Below, piece by piece: positions 43,739-51,900 of a stretch of DNA of 64,000 nucleotides. The translations under genes and the position numbers were made by a program. The stretch covers positions 87,993 to 151,992 of the forward strand of contig CACYQD010000006.1 in the NCBI GenBank assembly GCA_902776475.1, read 5' to 3'. Numbering within the stretch: the stretch's first letter is position 1; every line of letters begins with the position of its first letter. The notes beneath the pieces were generated by a model. The model had not been told where the DNA came from, searched no databases, and saw nothing but the letters and a program-made list of their open reading frames with translations. This DNA comes from an uncultured Prevotellaceae bacterium (lineage in GTDB: Bacteria; Bacteroidota; Bacteroidia; Bacteroidales; Bacteroidaceae).

Positions 43739-43945
43739 TCAAGGTCTCAGGATTTTCTCACAAAACTGGCCCGCCGTGCCATTCACTTTGATCAGATAAA
43801 GTCCACGGTGTATCTGTGAAGTATCTACAACTGCCAAATTTCGAGACTCTCCATTAAGGATGAGGTGACCTGCCACGTCAAAGACTTGCCAGGAGAAGAG
43901 GTTGTTGTCCGGACTGTCGATACGGAAATATCCCCCGATATAAGT
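43739..43945 (-). pseudogene. Orphan C-terminal type IX secretion sorting domain
   Basis: Reading the minus strand from an in-frame TGA at 43946-43948 to the stop at 43739-43741 gives about 67 codons. They include FSWQVFDVAGHLIL, NLAVVDTSQIHRGLYLIKV and a basic end (CEKILRP). This is the pattern of the type A sorting domain (V-x-D-x-x-G, L-x-x-G-x-Y-[LI]-[VI]-K-[VI]). There is no start codon and no gene body, so it is the remains of a deleted secreted protein. Confidence 0.75.
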
Positions 43946-44045
43946 TCAACTTAGTCAAATTTTTTCAAAATTAGCCATTATTGACCAATTAAGCAAATAC
44001 CGCAATCGAATTAACGTTTATTAACAGCAAGTCAGGCCAACCACA

Positions 44046-44423
44046 TTAGTTGCTGGCCACGACCTCAATTTCGACCAACGCACCTTTTGGCAAGGTCTTC
44101 ACGGCTACAGCTGATCGGGCTGGATATGGCTCGGAGAAGAATTCTGCATAGACAGCGTTCATGTCGGCAAAATCATTCATGTCGGCCATGAAAACGGTTG
44201 TCTTCACGACATCAGCCATCGTCAGGCCTGCTTCTTCCAGAACAGCCTTCACGTTCAATAGAGACTGACGGGTTTGTTCTCTGATGCCTCCCTCCACAAA
44301 AACACCTGTCGCAGGGTCAATGGGTATTTGACCGGAGGTGTAAACGAAACCACCTACTTGAATGGCTTGACTATAAGGCCCTATTGCTGAAGGCGCCTTA
44401 GCTGTACGGATTACTTTTTTCAT
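44046..44423 (-). CDS. ridA: RidA-family enamine/imine deaminase
   Basis: The start at 44423 ([15 protein letters not shown]) is preferred to 44441, as it matches the family and gives 125 residues. Hallmarks are present: [49 protein letters not shown], and [20 protein letters not shown] with the substrate-binding Arg. It hydrolyses reactive 2-aminoacrylate-type intermediates in the cytoplasm. It is an intact gene among remnants on both sides. Confidence 0.95.
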   Translation of the reverse strand: MKKVIRTAKAPSAIGPYSQAIQVGGFVYTSGQIPIDPATGVFVEGGIREQTRQSLLNVKAVLEEAGLTMADVVKTTVFMADMNDFADMNAVYAEFFSEPYPARSAVAVKTLPKGALVEIEVVASN

Positions 44424-44458
44424 TTCGTCGTTATTTTTCAAATTATTTCAGTTTAATA

Positions 44459-44622
44459 TCACCACGGGAAAGTCTCAGGATCATTGAGCACATTTGAGCG
44501 CAGGTTCTGGTTGAGTGAACTGACTGCCTGCATGTCCTCTTCAGAAAGAGAAAATGACATGATTTCCAGGTTTTCAGCGAAGTGGCTGGGCTTGGCACGT
44601 GGAATGGTATTTACCGTCGCTT
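44459..44622 (-). pseudogene. C-terminal remnant of an aldo/keto reductase
   Basis: The minus-strand frame ending at the stop 44459-44461 reads VNTIPRAKPSHFAENLEI, MSFSLSEEDMQ and RSNVLNDPETFPW. This is the end of a 2,5-diketogluconate-reductase-type AKR. The frame is cut at about 44622, where a stop and the end of a truncated TonB receptor begin. It is only ~55 codons long and cannot fold alone. Confidence 0.75.
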
Positions 44623-44625
44623 AAT

Positions 44626-45348
44626 TCAATCGTTATCATCAGTACCCTTCCACTTCCACCGGTTCTGCAGATTCCATTGGCGCACGTTGGGCTGGTCCAG
44701 GAATCCATCGTCGTTGATGTCGTGATGGCCAAAATCATCCTGGTAGTGCACCAGCACCTCCGTACTCAGTTTATCATCGAGATGGACGTTGGCGTCAGCA
44801 TTGGCCTCCATTCTTCCCAATGTTCCTCCATAGAGGTTCACCGTCACGCCCTGATCATTGTCTGGCTTCAGATACTCCACGTCGATCTGTCCCGTAATGC
44901 TCTCATAGCCGTTGCGCACAGAAGAGGCACCCTTCGACACTTGGATACTGTACATCCAAGGCCCCGGAACATAATCCAAGGAATATGGGGCTGCCGCTCC
45001 GCGGAAGTTGGGGAGGTTTTCTGTGAGCATCTGCACATAGGTTCCGCTCAGTCCCAAGAGTCTGATCTGTTTTGCTCCTGTAGCAGCATCACTGTAGTTG
45101 ACATCTACTGACGGGTTGGTCGCGAAACTCTCGCCCAGATTACAACAGGCAGCCTTGAACAGTTCTTCCCGATTGATCATGACGCCATTCACAGCACCTC
45201 CCATCCGCCGGATCCCTGCACGACGCGATGTGATGGTCACGTTCTGAATGTTCTGCGTCTTCATCGAGTCCACCTGCAACGAGTCGTTCGTCTGTCCGAA
45301 AGCCGACATCGCCAGCGTCATGGCAATACTTGTCAATTGGGATCTCAT
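44626..45348 (-). pseudogene. Truncated TonB-dependent receptor (N-terminal third)
   Basis: The 240-residue frame contains a signal peptide (to SAFGQ), a complete plug domain (MINREELFKAACCNLGESFATNPSVDV, IRLLGLSGTYVQMLTENLPNFRG, VSKGASSVRNGYESITGQIDVEY) and only the first three or so barrel strands. It stops at ...KWKGTDDND. A working receptor needs some 400 more residues. The 3' end abuts the AKR remnant, which suggests a deletion joining two genes. A TACCTTTG -7 element at 45356-45363 is still present. Confidence 0.8.
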
Positions 45349-45465
45349 TTCATCGCAAAGGTAAAGATTTTTGGCCTATTCCTTCGTAAGATAGTGAAAC
45401 ACTTAAAGATGTTTAACTAAAAAGGTGCCCACTGACAACAATTTTCAACGAGCCAAGTCGCATTC

Positions 45466-46176
45466 TCAGTCTTCTTTCACGATGGGATAGAGTTCGATGA
45501 ATTCACCTTGATGGTTCAGGCCATCATCAATGAGTTGGGCAAACTTATCTCCAACAGTCTCGATGTCATGGAAACCAGGGAGGGCCATGTTGCCATTCAG
45601 GTCGGTTGTCGTAGGACCAGGATGGACAGAGAATATCTCTACGGGTCTTTTTTGTTGCTCAAACTCGATAGCCATCACACCCATCATGGCATTCTGTGCG
45701 GCTTTGCTGGTCACATAAGCCAACGGATGCCAATAGGGACTGATTTCTGAAGGAACGGTGACATTGACGATGCGGCCTTCATTCTTATCAATCAGTGGCA
45801 GCAGTGCCTTTGTAAGTGCAAAGGTGCCAATGAAATTCACTTCGAGGGTCTCACGGATGAAGCTGATTTCCGTGTTCTGGCTGTCAACACTCATATCGCC
45901 GGGAATGCCTGCGTTATTCACAAGCAGGGTCAGCCCAGGAAACCGTTCTTCAATCTCTTTGGCGGCTCGTCCGATGCTTTCGAGATCCTTCAATTCGATA
46001 TTCACCCAGCCGAGAACATCGACACCAGCTGTTTTCAAATCTTCTATAGCTTTCTCTGCCCTCTGCTCATCGCGAGCACCGATAATAACTGTCCAACCAC
46101 GAATGCCAAGATGCTTGGCTATTCCGAAACCGATGCCTTTATTGGCACCTGTCACTAAAACTATTTTGTCTTTCAT
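45466..46176 (-). CDS. Short-chain dehydrogenase/reductase
   Basis: The 236-residue classical SDR has the cofactor motif TGANKGIGFG (~9-18), LVNNAG, the catalytic Ser region VTVPSEIS and the YVTSK active-site Tyr/Lys. The Arg in IIGARDEQR suggests NADP preference. It resembles carbonyl-reductase-like SDRs of unknown substrate. It has its own promoter and lies alone between decayed genes. Confidence 0.92.
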   Translation of the reverse strand: MKDKIVLVTGANKGIGFGIAKHLGIRGWTVIIGARDEQRAEKAIEDLKTAGVDVLGWVNIELKDLESIGRAAKEIEERFPGLTLLVNNAGIPGDMSVDSQNTEISFIRETLEVNFIGTFALTKALLPLIDKNEGRIVNVTVPSEISPYWHPLAYVTSKAAQNAMMGVMAIEFEQQKRPVEIFSVHPGPTTTDLNGNMALPGFHDIETVGDKFAQLIDDGLNHQGEFIELYPIVKED

Positions 46177-46183
46177 ACTCTAC

Positions 46184-46215
46184 TTTATAAATGAACTTCT
46201 TTATAAATGAACTTC
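46184..46215. repeat. Tandem 16-base duplication in the SDR leader
   Basis: TTTATAAATGAACTTC occurs twice in immediate succession between the SDR promoter and start codon. The inner copy ends 8 bases before the start. It looks like replication slippage. Confidence 0.8.
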
Positions 46216-46248
46216 TTTGTTCACTATTTCGCACTTAATATTTGTTGG

Positions 46249-46280
46249 CAAAGTTACAAACTTTGAAAATTTCCACCAAA
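46249..46280 (-). promoter_or_regulatory. SDR promoter
   Basis: Minus-strand TTTG (46277-46280), 20-base spacer, TAACTTTG (46249-46256). The leader of about 70 bases includes the 16-base duplication. Confidence 0.65.
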
Positions 46281-46422
46281 TTTCAGTAGCAAATTGGAAA
46301 CAATCTCTAAAAATGACCAATATATAGAAAATTATTCCATTTTGGGCATTCTATAGCCGTCTCATCAGAATAAAACACTACAGCATTTTAAACACGTCAG
46401 GAGACACTCGGTATTCCGCAAA

Positions 46423-47478
46423 TTAGAAATTCTTACGGACGCCCTGCCAGTCGGGGAATTTCATTTTCAGATATTCATCATCGAGGAAGATGGCGGATTG
46501 GCCCACCTTGCCCTTCAACTGCCAGTCAAGCCACTTCACCACCACCTTGGCGTAGTTGCCACCATACTTCTCATAATAGGTGCCGCTGTGACCATCCTTC
46601 GAATTCAGCATCACTACAGGGATATTGTCAGCTATACGCTCATAATCCTTCTGAGCATTGGCGTATGCGATGTCGCCAGGACCGCCAATCATATAGAACA
46701 TCGGAGTGTGCAGGTTTTTGAGCGACTCCTTCGTCGAGCCCATCATTTCCATATCACCGATGCCTGAGTTGAGCATGACACACGTTTTGATGCGGGGATC
46801 ATGAGCGACACCCAGCACCTATGCGCCACCACATGACTGCCCCATCGCTGCCACATGATCAAGGTCAAGGCAATGATAGTATTCAGAGCCAGAGGCGGCA
46901 TTCTGGTCTGTCAGCCAATCGAGCACCTCCAGCAGCATCTTGGGATAAGTACGGAACTGCGGAACGGCAGGCTGTTGCTTCTTGGTCTTCTTGGCCTTCT
47001 TGGCGGCCGCCTCCCTCTGTTTGGCCTGTTCCTCCTGACGAGCTTTTATCTCATCGGGAGTCAATGGCAGTATTTTCTCACCATTGGCCATGACTACCTC
47101 ACCTTTGGTTTCGGGATACGCCGACCTCAAGACGCCTCTCCATTGTGCCATCACATCCGCTTCGTCGTACGGACCTATGGCAGCAGCCACATAACCATAG
47201 GATGCCACTTCACTCAACAACAAGCGCATCTCCACGTTGTTGTTGAAGCAAGCGCCATTGGCATATACAATCACGGGCAGGGCTCCATGCTTGGCCACCA
47301 CTTCCTTCAGATTCTGCGGGCGATACACCGTAAAGCCGGGACATGAGGCATCACCTACCACCTCCGACTTGAACGGACCCGTACCACCTTCTTCCACCAC
47401 TTGTTTTTGAGCTGTCTGGGCATTCATCATTCCCAGACATGTAGCGACCAATATCGCTGTCATCATTAATTTCTTCAT
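46423..47478 (-). pseudogene. Secreted alpha/beta hydrolase gene interrupted by an amber codon
   Basis: From Met at 47478 (signal peptide MKKLMMTAILVATCLGMMNAQ) the protein runs 219 residues to the nucleophile elbow MGQSCGGA (S215). An in-frame TAG follows at 46819-46821. The same frame then continues as VLGVAHDPRIKT...KDGHSGTYYEKYGG to 46423, completing a normal dienelactone-hydrolase/PAF-acetylhydrolase-like fold of ~351 codons. One C-to-T change (CAG to TAG) explains the break. A Lys/Ala/Gln-rich insertion (~145-172) precedes the elbow. The gene is probably dead or recently inactivated; a read error or suppression cannot be excluded. Confidence 0.82.
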
Positions 47479-47693
47479 GTCTATGATTTTTGATATGAAA
47501 CAAGTAAACATGTCCATCACTACCTGAGAAGACCGCAGGCAATCAGGATGGCTTTTGCAAAAATACAAAATATCCACAAAAATACAGCCTGGAGAGATAT
47601 TTTTGATCATCAGGGTGAAATATTTTTGCAAAATCCTCGTATATATAAAAGGATATGCTATCCGATTGATACAACCCATGACTTTGAAAAACG

Positions 47694-48260
47694 ATGAAGA
47701 ATCTTTTAACCACCCTTATTCTGGCTGCATCCACATGCCTCTCCACATGCCATGCAGGCAACTATGATAAGCAGGGCCACAAATGCCCCATCAAAAAAGA
47801 GACAACCGCCATCCGCTACACCGTAGCCTCCAACTCAGGAATTGGCACCCAGACCGAATACGATATCACGCCCGATTCAGTCACATGGCGTTATATCGAC
47901 TATCGTAATGGCTTCACCCTCAGCGACGTCGTAAAACATGACAAGAAGGACTACGACGCCCTCATCGACATCTTGTCACAGGTTGAGTTCAAAGTTCATC
48001 GTGACAATAGCATTCCCTCAACAGGTGGAGGGGGTTACGCCTATGCCTTCTTTGACAGCAATGGCACATATCTCAACTATGGCGTTGTCAACAACATTGC
48101 CTCTGGCGACAACAAGACTGCCGAGGAGGCCATCAGCCAATTTCTCGACACCCACCAGACTACGGGCGAACAAGCAGTCAAGGAGGCTTTGGAAAATGGC
48201 ATGCTCCATATTGACATCGAAGAATTTCCTGAAGCCTTGGTGCCCTATAGGGTGAAGTGA
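47694..48260 (+). CDS. Small secreted protein, function unknown
   Basis: The 188-residue protein has a signal peptide (MKNLLTTLILAASTCLSTCHAG). The mature part has a mixed alpha/beta pattern, with YDITPDSVTWRYIDYRNG, DYDALIDILSQVEFK and GGGGYAYAFFDSNGTYLNYG. It looks like a small periplasmic inhibitor-like or DUF-type domain but I cannot name a family. It precedes the TlpA-like gene by 40 bases on the same strand and is probably in one unit with it. Confidence 0.75.
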   Translation: MKNLLTTLILAASTCLSTCHAGNYDKQGHKCPIKKETTAIRYTVASNSGIGTQTEYDITPDSVTWRYIDYRNGFTLSDVVKHDKKDYDALIDILSQVEFKVHRDNSIPSTGGGGYAYAFFDSNGTYLNYGVVNNIASGDNKTAEEAISQFLDTHQTTGEQAVKEALENGMLHIDIEEFPEALVPYRVK

Positions 48261-48300
48261 GCATTCGTCGATAACCATAATTCACAAAAAACGAAATGAA

Positions 48301-49206
48301 ATGACCCCTAAGAACCTCATCAGCTGTTTGAGAAGATTTGCAATCTTCCTGATCGTTCTTGCACTTTCCTTATCAGTATCGGCACAAGACGAAACCGAGG
48401 AGGAAATCGCAATGAAACCGGCATATGTCAATCATGAGCGCCAAACACAGGAAGCCGACACGGCCATTGTTCTCAATTATGGCTATCAGGCTGTGGATAC
48501 TATCACCATCGGCAAATCGCCTGTCACATTCCGGCAAATCAAAGAAGCTGAATCTGCAGTTCAAGGCATCACGGATCAGAAAACCAAAAATCGCGTCATT
48601 GTGAATTACATACTTAGTCATCCTGACAGCGACGGTTCTGTATATCTGTTAGGGTATGTCAAGGGAGTCGGAAATGGACGGAAATGTCTTTCCGCCTTGT
48701 CTGAACGTGTCAGGAATGGCAACATGAAGAAACTCTATGACGCATACATAGAAGGAATCCGGGAGTTTGACTCATTGACCACCAAAACCCGCGAGGCCTG
48801 TCCCATCGGAGAAGAAGCAAAGGATTTCACACTTGAAGACATCAATGGTCAGCAACTCACGCTGTCGTCTCTTCACGGGCGATACGTGCTGCTCGATTTC
48901 TGGGGCTCATGGTGCGTCAACTGCATCGCTGCTTTCCCCAAGATGAAAGCCTTCTATGAGCAACATCGTGACAAACTGGAAATTGTGGGAGTTGCCTTTC
49001 ATGACACAAAGGACAAATGGAAAGAAGCAGCCCTAAACAACGAACTACCCTGGAAACTTGTCATTGATCCTGATGGAGAAAGCAGCGTGGCAGAAAGATA
49101 TGGCATTGTTGCCGCCCCTACTTACGTGTTGATTGACCCTGAAGGAAAAATCGTAGAATGGAACATTGGCGAGTTTGAGACCATCGAAGAGTTGCTCATC
49201 CACTAA
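48301..49206 (+). CDS. TlpA/ResA-like periplasmic thioredoxin
   Basis: The 301-residue protein has a signal peptide (to SVSAQ), a ~140-residue N-terminal region of the type seen on Bacteroidota TlpA proteins, and a thioredoxin domain (~170-300). The redox motif is WCVNC (C205, C208) in LLDFWGSWCVNC, and the cis-Pro is in GIVAAPTYVLID. It would reduce or exchange disulfides in the periplasm. The gene after it, starting at 49254, survives only as a signal peptide, so the operon may once have been longer. Confidence 0.9.
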   Translation: MTPKNLISCLRRFAIFLIVLALSLSVSAQDETEEEIAMKPAYVNHERQTQEADTAIVLNYGYQAVDTITIGKSPVTFRQIKEAESAVQGITDQKTKNRVIVNYILSHPDSDGSVYLLGYVKGVGNGRKCLSALSERVRNGNMKKLYDAYIEGIREFDSLTTKTREACPIGEEAKDFTLEDINGQQLTLSSLHGRYVLLDFWGSWCVNCIAAFPKMKAFYEQHRDKLEIVGVAFHDTKDKWKEAALNNELPWKLVIDPDGESSVAERYGIVAAPTYVLIDPEGKIVEWNIGEFETIEELLIH

Positions 49207-49253
49207 TGATGAAACAAGAAAAATTGGGATAGCCACAAACAGCATACCACAAA

Positions 49254-49320
49254 ATGAAAAGACAAACCATCATCACCATCCTGCTCGCTTTTGTGGCAGT
49301 GTTGGGACAGGCACAAACGA
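49254..49320 (+). pseudogene. Orphan signal-peptide start of a deleted gene
   Basis: An ATG at 49254 opens MKRQTIITILLAFVAVLGQAQT, a typical signal peptide. The frame then runs into the promoter repeat and stops after about 48 codons. The body of the gene has been replaced by the duplicated promoter region of the downstream B12 operon. Confidence 0.55.
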
Positions 49321-49477
49321 CGGCACCTCAGGAAAAAAAGCAAAAACTTTGTTATTTGCTTTGTTTTCCATTCGGTTTGCACTACCTTTTGCTTTGCTGA
49401 ATGTAGGCGGCACCTCAGGAAAAAAAGCAAAAACTTTGTTTTTTACTTTGTTTTCCATTCGGTTTGCACTACCTTTG
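49321..49477 (+). repeat. 87-base-period tandem duplication carrying the promoter of B12 locus 2
   Basis: Two copies begin CGGCACCTCAGG at 49321 and 49408 and stay nearly identical for about 70 bases. Each has TTTG, exactly 19 bases, then a -7 element: TTTG 49360-49363 with TACCTTTT 49383-49390 in copy 1, and TTTG 49447-49450 with TACCTTTG 49470-49477 in copy 2. Copy 2 is the canonical promoter for the riboswitch starting about 10 bases later. Copy 1 lost the final G position. Confidence 0.85.
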
Positions 49478-49487
49478 CCAAAGAATT

Positions 49488-49652
49488 TGAGGTTCGCGCG
49501 TTGCGATGAAATGGGAATGGGGTGAGAATCCCCGACTGTCCCGCAGCTGTAAGGCCCTTTTATCGCCGCCAAGCGTGTAGCCACTGCCTATTTGATTGTC
49601 GGGCGGGAAGGTGCTTGGTGGTAGGGTCGAAGTCAGAAGACCAGCCTCAGAC
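49488..49652 (+). promoter_or_regulatory. Cobalamin riboswitch 2
   Basis: Core elements ATGGGAATGGGGTGAGAATCC and CTGTCCCGCAGCTGTAAGG (about 49508-49555), GCCACTG (about 49579) and AAGTCAGAAGACCAGCC (about 49630-49646) are in the correct order. The element precedes the second BtuF/BtuC-like pair. Cobalamin binding is expected to repress it. Confidence 0.93.
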
Positions 49653-49709
49653 AATATGTTTCATGCCTGAAATTCTCGGAGTAAGGATGGAGGGCGCAAC
49701 CGACTTTTT

Positions 49710-50861
49710 ATGATGAAGAACAAAGTAATGTTGTTCTGCGCACTATGTGCAGCAGTACTGGCATTTTGCTCGTGCAAGCAAAATGTCAAGACAAGTGATG
49801 TGGGAGATGTGGCTTCAGACTCCCTGAACAATCCCAAATACGCCAAGGGATATACGGTGAAGTCTTTGCCAAATGGCGTAAGGTTGGTGGATGTGGCTGA
49901 CCCGCAGAAAGACAAAGACCACATGCCGGTATCCTATCACTTCGCACTGGTGCCCAAGGGAGTCGATGCACAAGTGCCCGAGGGATATACCGAGGTGAAG
50001 GTGCCCATTGAGCGGACCATCGTGATGACGATGCTTCAGATGTCTAACTTCACCGCCCTTGACGCCCATGATGTCATCAAGGGTATCACCGGCACCAAAA
50101 ACCTTTTTGACAAAGACATTCTTCAACGTGTGAAGAAAGGCGATATTGTCAAGATTGGCATGGAGGGTGAGTTTGACCCCGAACTGATATTGTCTGCCAA
50201 TCCTCAAGTCATCTTCATTTCCCCCTTCAAACGTGGTGGTTATGATGCCATCAAGGAGACCGGCATCACACTCATTCCCCACTTGGGCTATAAAGAACTT
50301 GACCCGCTGGGACAGGCTGAATGGATCAAATACGTCGCCATGTTCATCGGTAAGGAGAAAGAGGCCAACCAAGTCTTTGCTGAGATAGAAAGCCGTTACC
50401 TTGACATGAAGAAGAAGGTGGCAGGGACGACGACACGCCCTACGGTGTTCAGCGGTGAGATGCATGGTGGCAACTGGTATGCCGTGGGTGGCAAAAACTA
50501 CCTGGCGCAGATTTTCCGTGATGCTGGTGCTGAATATGTGATCAAGGATGACAATACAGGCGGAGTACCCATAGAGTATGAACAGATGTATGCTACCGCA
50601 GCGAATGCCGACTATTGGCGCATCCTCAACAGTTATCCTGGAGATTTTTCCTACGAGGCGCTGAAATCATCCGAACCGCGTAACGCTTTGTTCAAGGCAT
50701 TCAAAGACCGCCATGTCATCTACTGCAACATGAAGAAGACGCCTTATTACGAAATCTCCCCTGTGAAGCCGGATGCCGTATTGGCCGACCTGGTGGCCAT
50801 TTTCCATCCTGAGCTGATGCCTGAGGATTACCAACCCACGTTCTACCAACTGTTGAAATAG
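49710..50861 (+). CDS. Second BtuF-like binding lipoprotein
   Basis: The 383-residue lipoprotein (lipobox near AFCSC) has a binding-protein core like the one at 29.0-30.1 kb (SANPQVIFISPFKRGGYDAIKETGI, LDPLGQAEWIKYVAMFIGKE, EMHGGNWYAVGGKNYLAQIF). An N-terminal segment, PISYHFALVPKGVDAQVPEGYTEV-like in pattern, resembles siderophore/corrinoid binding proteins of Bacteroidota. Control by a cobalamin riboswitch makes corrinoid the likely ligand. The permease gene follows at 4 bases. Confidence 0.88.
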   Translation: MMKNKVMLFCALCAAVLAFCSCKQNVKTSDVGDVASDSLNNPKYAKGYTVKSLPNGVRLVDVADPQKDKDHMPVSYHFALVPKGVDAQVPEGYTEVKVPIERTIVMTMLQMSNFTALDAHDVIKGITGTKNLFDKDILQRVKKGDIVKIGMEGEFDPELILSANPQVIFISPFKRGGYDAIKETGITLIPHLGYKELDPLGQAEWIKYVAMFIGKEKEANQVFAEIESRYLDMKKKVAGTTTRPTVFSGEMHGGNWYAVGGKNYLAQIFRDAGAEYVIKDDNTGGVPIEYEQMYATAANADYWRILNSYPGDFSYEALKSSEPRNALFKAFKDRHVIYCNMKKTPYYEISPVKPDAVLADLVAIFHPELMPEDYQPTFYQLLK

Positions 50862-50865
50862 GCAG

Positions 50866-51900
50866 ATGAGGAATCCGGTCGCCTTGACGCTCTTGCAGGT
50901 ATTGCTGTTGGTGGTGTTGTTCGTGCTCAACCTGTTGCTTGGCACGGTCCGCATCCCCGTTGGCGATATCTGCGGGATTTTGTTGGGCGGCGGCAGCGAC
51001 AATGAGATCTGGCGCAATATCATCATCAACTCCCGTGTTCCCCAGGCACTGACTGCCATGGTAGCAGGTGCAGGTCTTGCAGTCAGCGGCCTTCAGATGC
51101 AGACGGTCTTTCGCAACCCGCTTGCAGGGCCATCGGTGCTGGGTATCTCCAACGGCGCCTCCCTTGGCGTGGCCTTTGTCGTATTGCTTTCCGGATCATT
51201 GGGTGGCGTGGCGCTCAGTCGTCTCGGTTACTTAGGCGACGTGGCCATGTCCATCGCTGCCATCGTTGGAGCTTTGGCGGTATTGGGACTCATCGCCTAC
51301 ATCTCTCAGAGAGTAAGAGGGAATGTGACCCTGCTCATCATTGGCGTGATGATAGGATACCTGGCCACAGCCATCATCGGAGTGTTGAAGTTTTTCTCCG
51401 CCGAAGAAGATGTGAAAGCGTTTGTCGTATGGGGACTTGGTTCTTTCGCCCGGGTTTCAGGCGACCAGATGATTCTCTTCGTCACGTTGATGGCCATACT
51501 CCTCCCTCTGAGCATGCTGCTTGTCAAGACCATGAACCTGTTGCTATTAGGAGACTCATACGCCAAGAACCTGGGCTTAAACATCAAGCGTTCACGCCTT
51601 TTGGTCATCATGAGTTCGGGCGTGCTGGTCGCTATCGTCACCGCCTATTGTGGGCCGATCATGTTCATCGGCCTTGCAGTGCCCCACCTGGCACGTGCCC
51701 TCTATCGTTCAAGTGACCACCGGATATTGATGCCGGGAACGATGCTGGCTGGAGGAATCCTGGCGCTGGTGTGCAACCTTCTTGCCCGTATGCCAGGTTT
51801 TGAGGGAGCGTTGCCTGTCAACTCTGTCACGGCCCTCGTCGGCGCACCGGTCATTGCCAGCGTGCTGTTTCGCAGAAACAGAAACGATGTTCAGGAGTAG
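50866..51900 (+). CDS. Second BtuC/FecCD-family permease
   Basis: The 344-residue membrane protein has the family signatures LQMQTVFRNPLAGPSVLGISNGASLGV, GYLATAIIGVLKFF, NLGLNIKRSRLLV and CGPIMFIGLAVPHLARAL. It pairs with the binding lipoprotein just upstream. No ATPase gene follows. Instead, its last 10 bases (including the TAG) overlap the 3' end of the convergent cbiJD gene, so transcription from both sides collides here. Confidence 0.9.
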   Translation: MRNPVALTLLQVLLLVVLFVLNLLLGTVRIPVGDICGILLGGGSDNEIWRNIIINSRVPQALTAMVAGAGLAVSGLQMQTVFRNPLAGPSVLGISNGASLGVAFVVLLSGSLGGVALSRLGYLGDVAMSIAAIVGALAVLGLIAYISQRVRGNVTLLIIGVMIGYLATAIIGVLKFFSAEEDVKAFVVWGLGSFARVSGDQMILFVTLMAILLPLSMLLVKTMNLLLLGDSYAKNLGLNIKRSRLLVIMSSGVLVAIVTAYCGPIMFIGLAVPHLARALYRSSDHRILMPGTMLAGGILALVCNLLARMPGFEGALPVNSVTALVGAPVIASVLFRRNRNDVQE

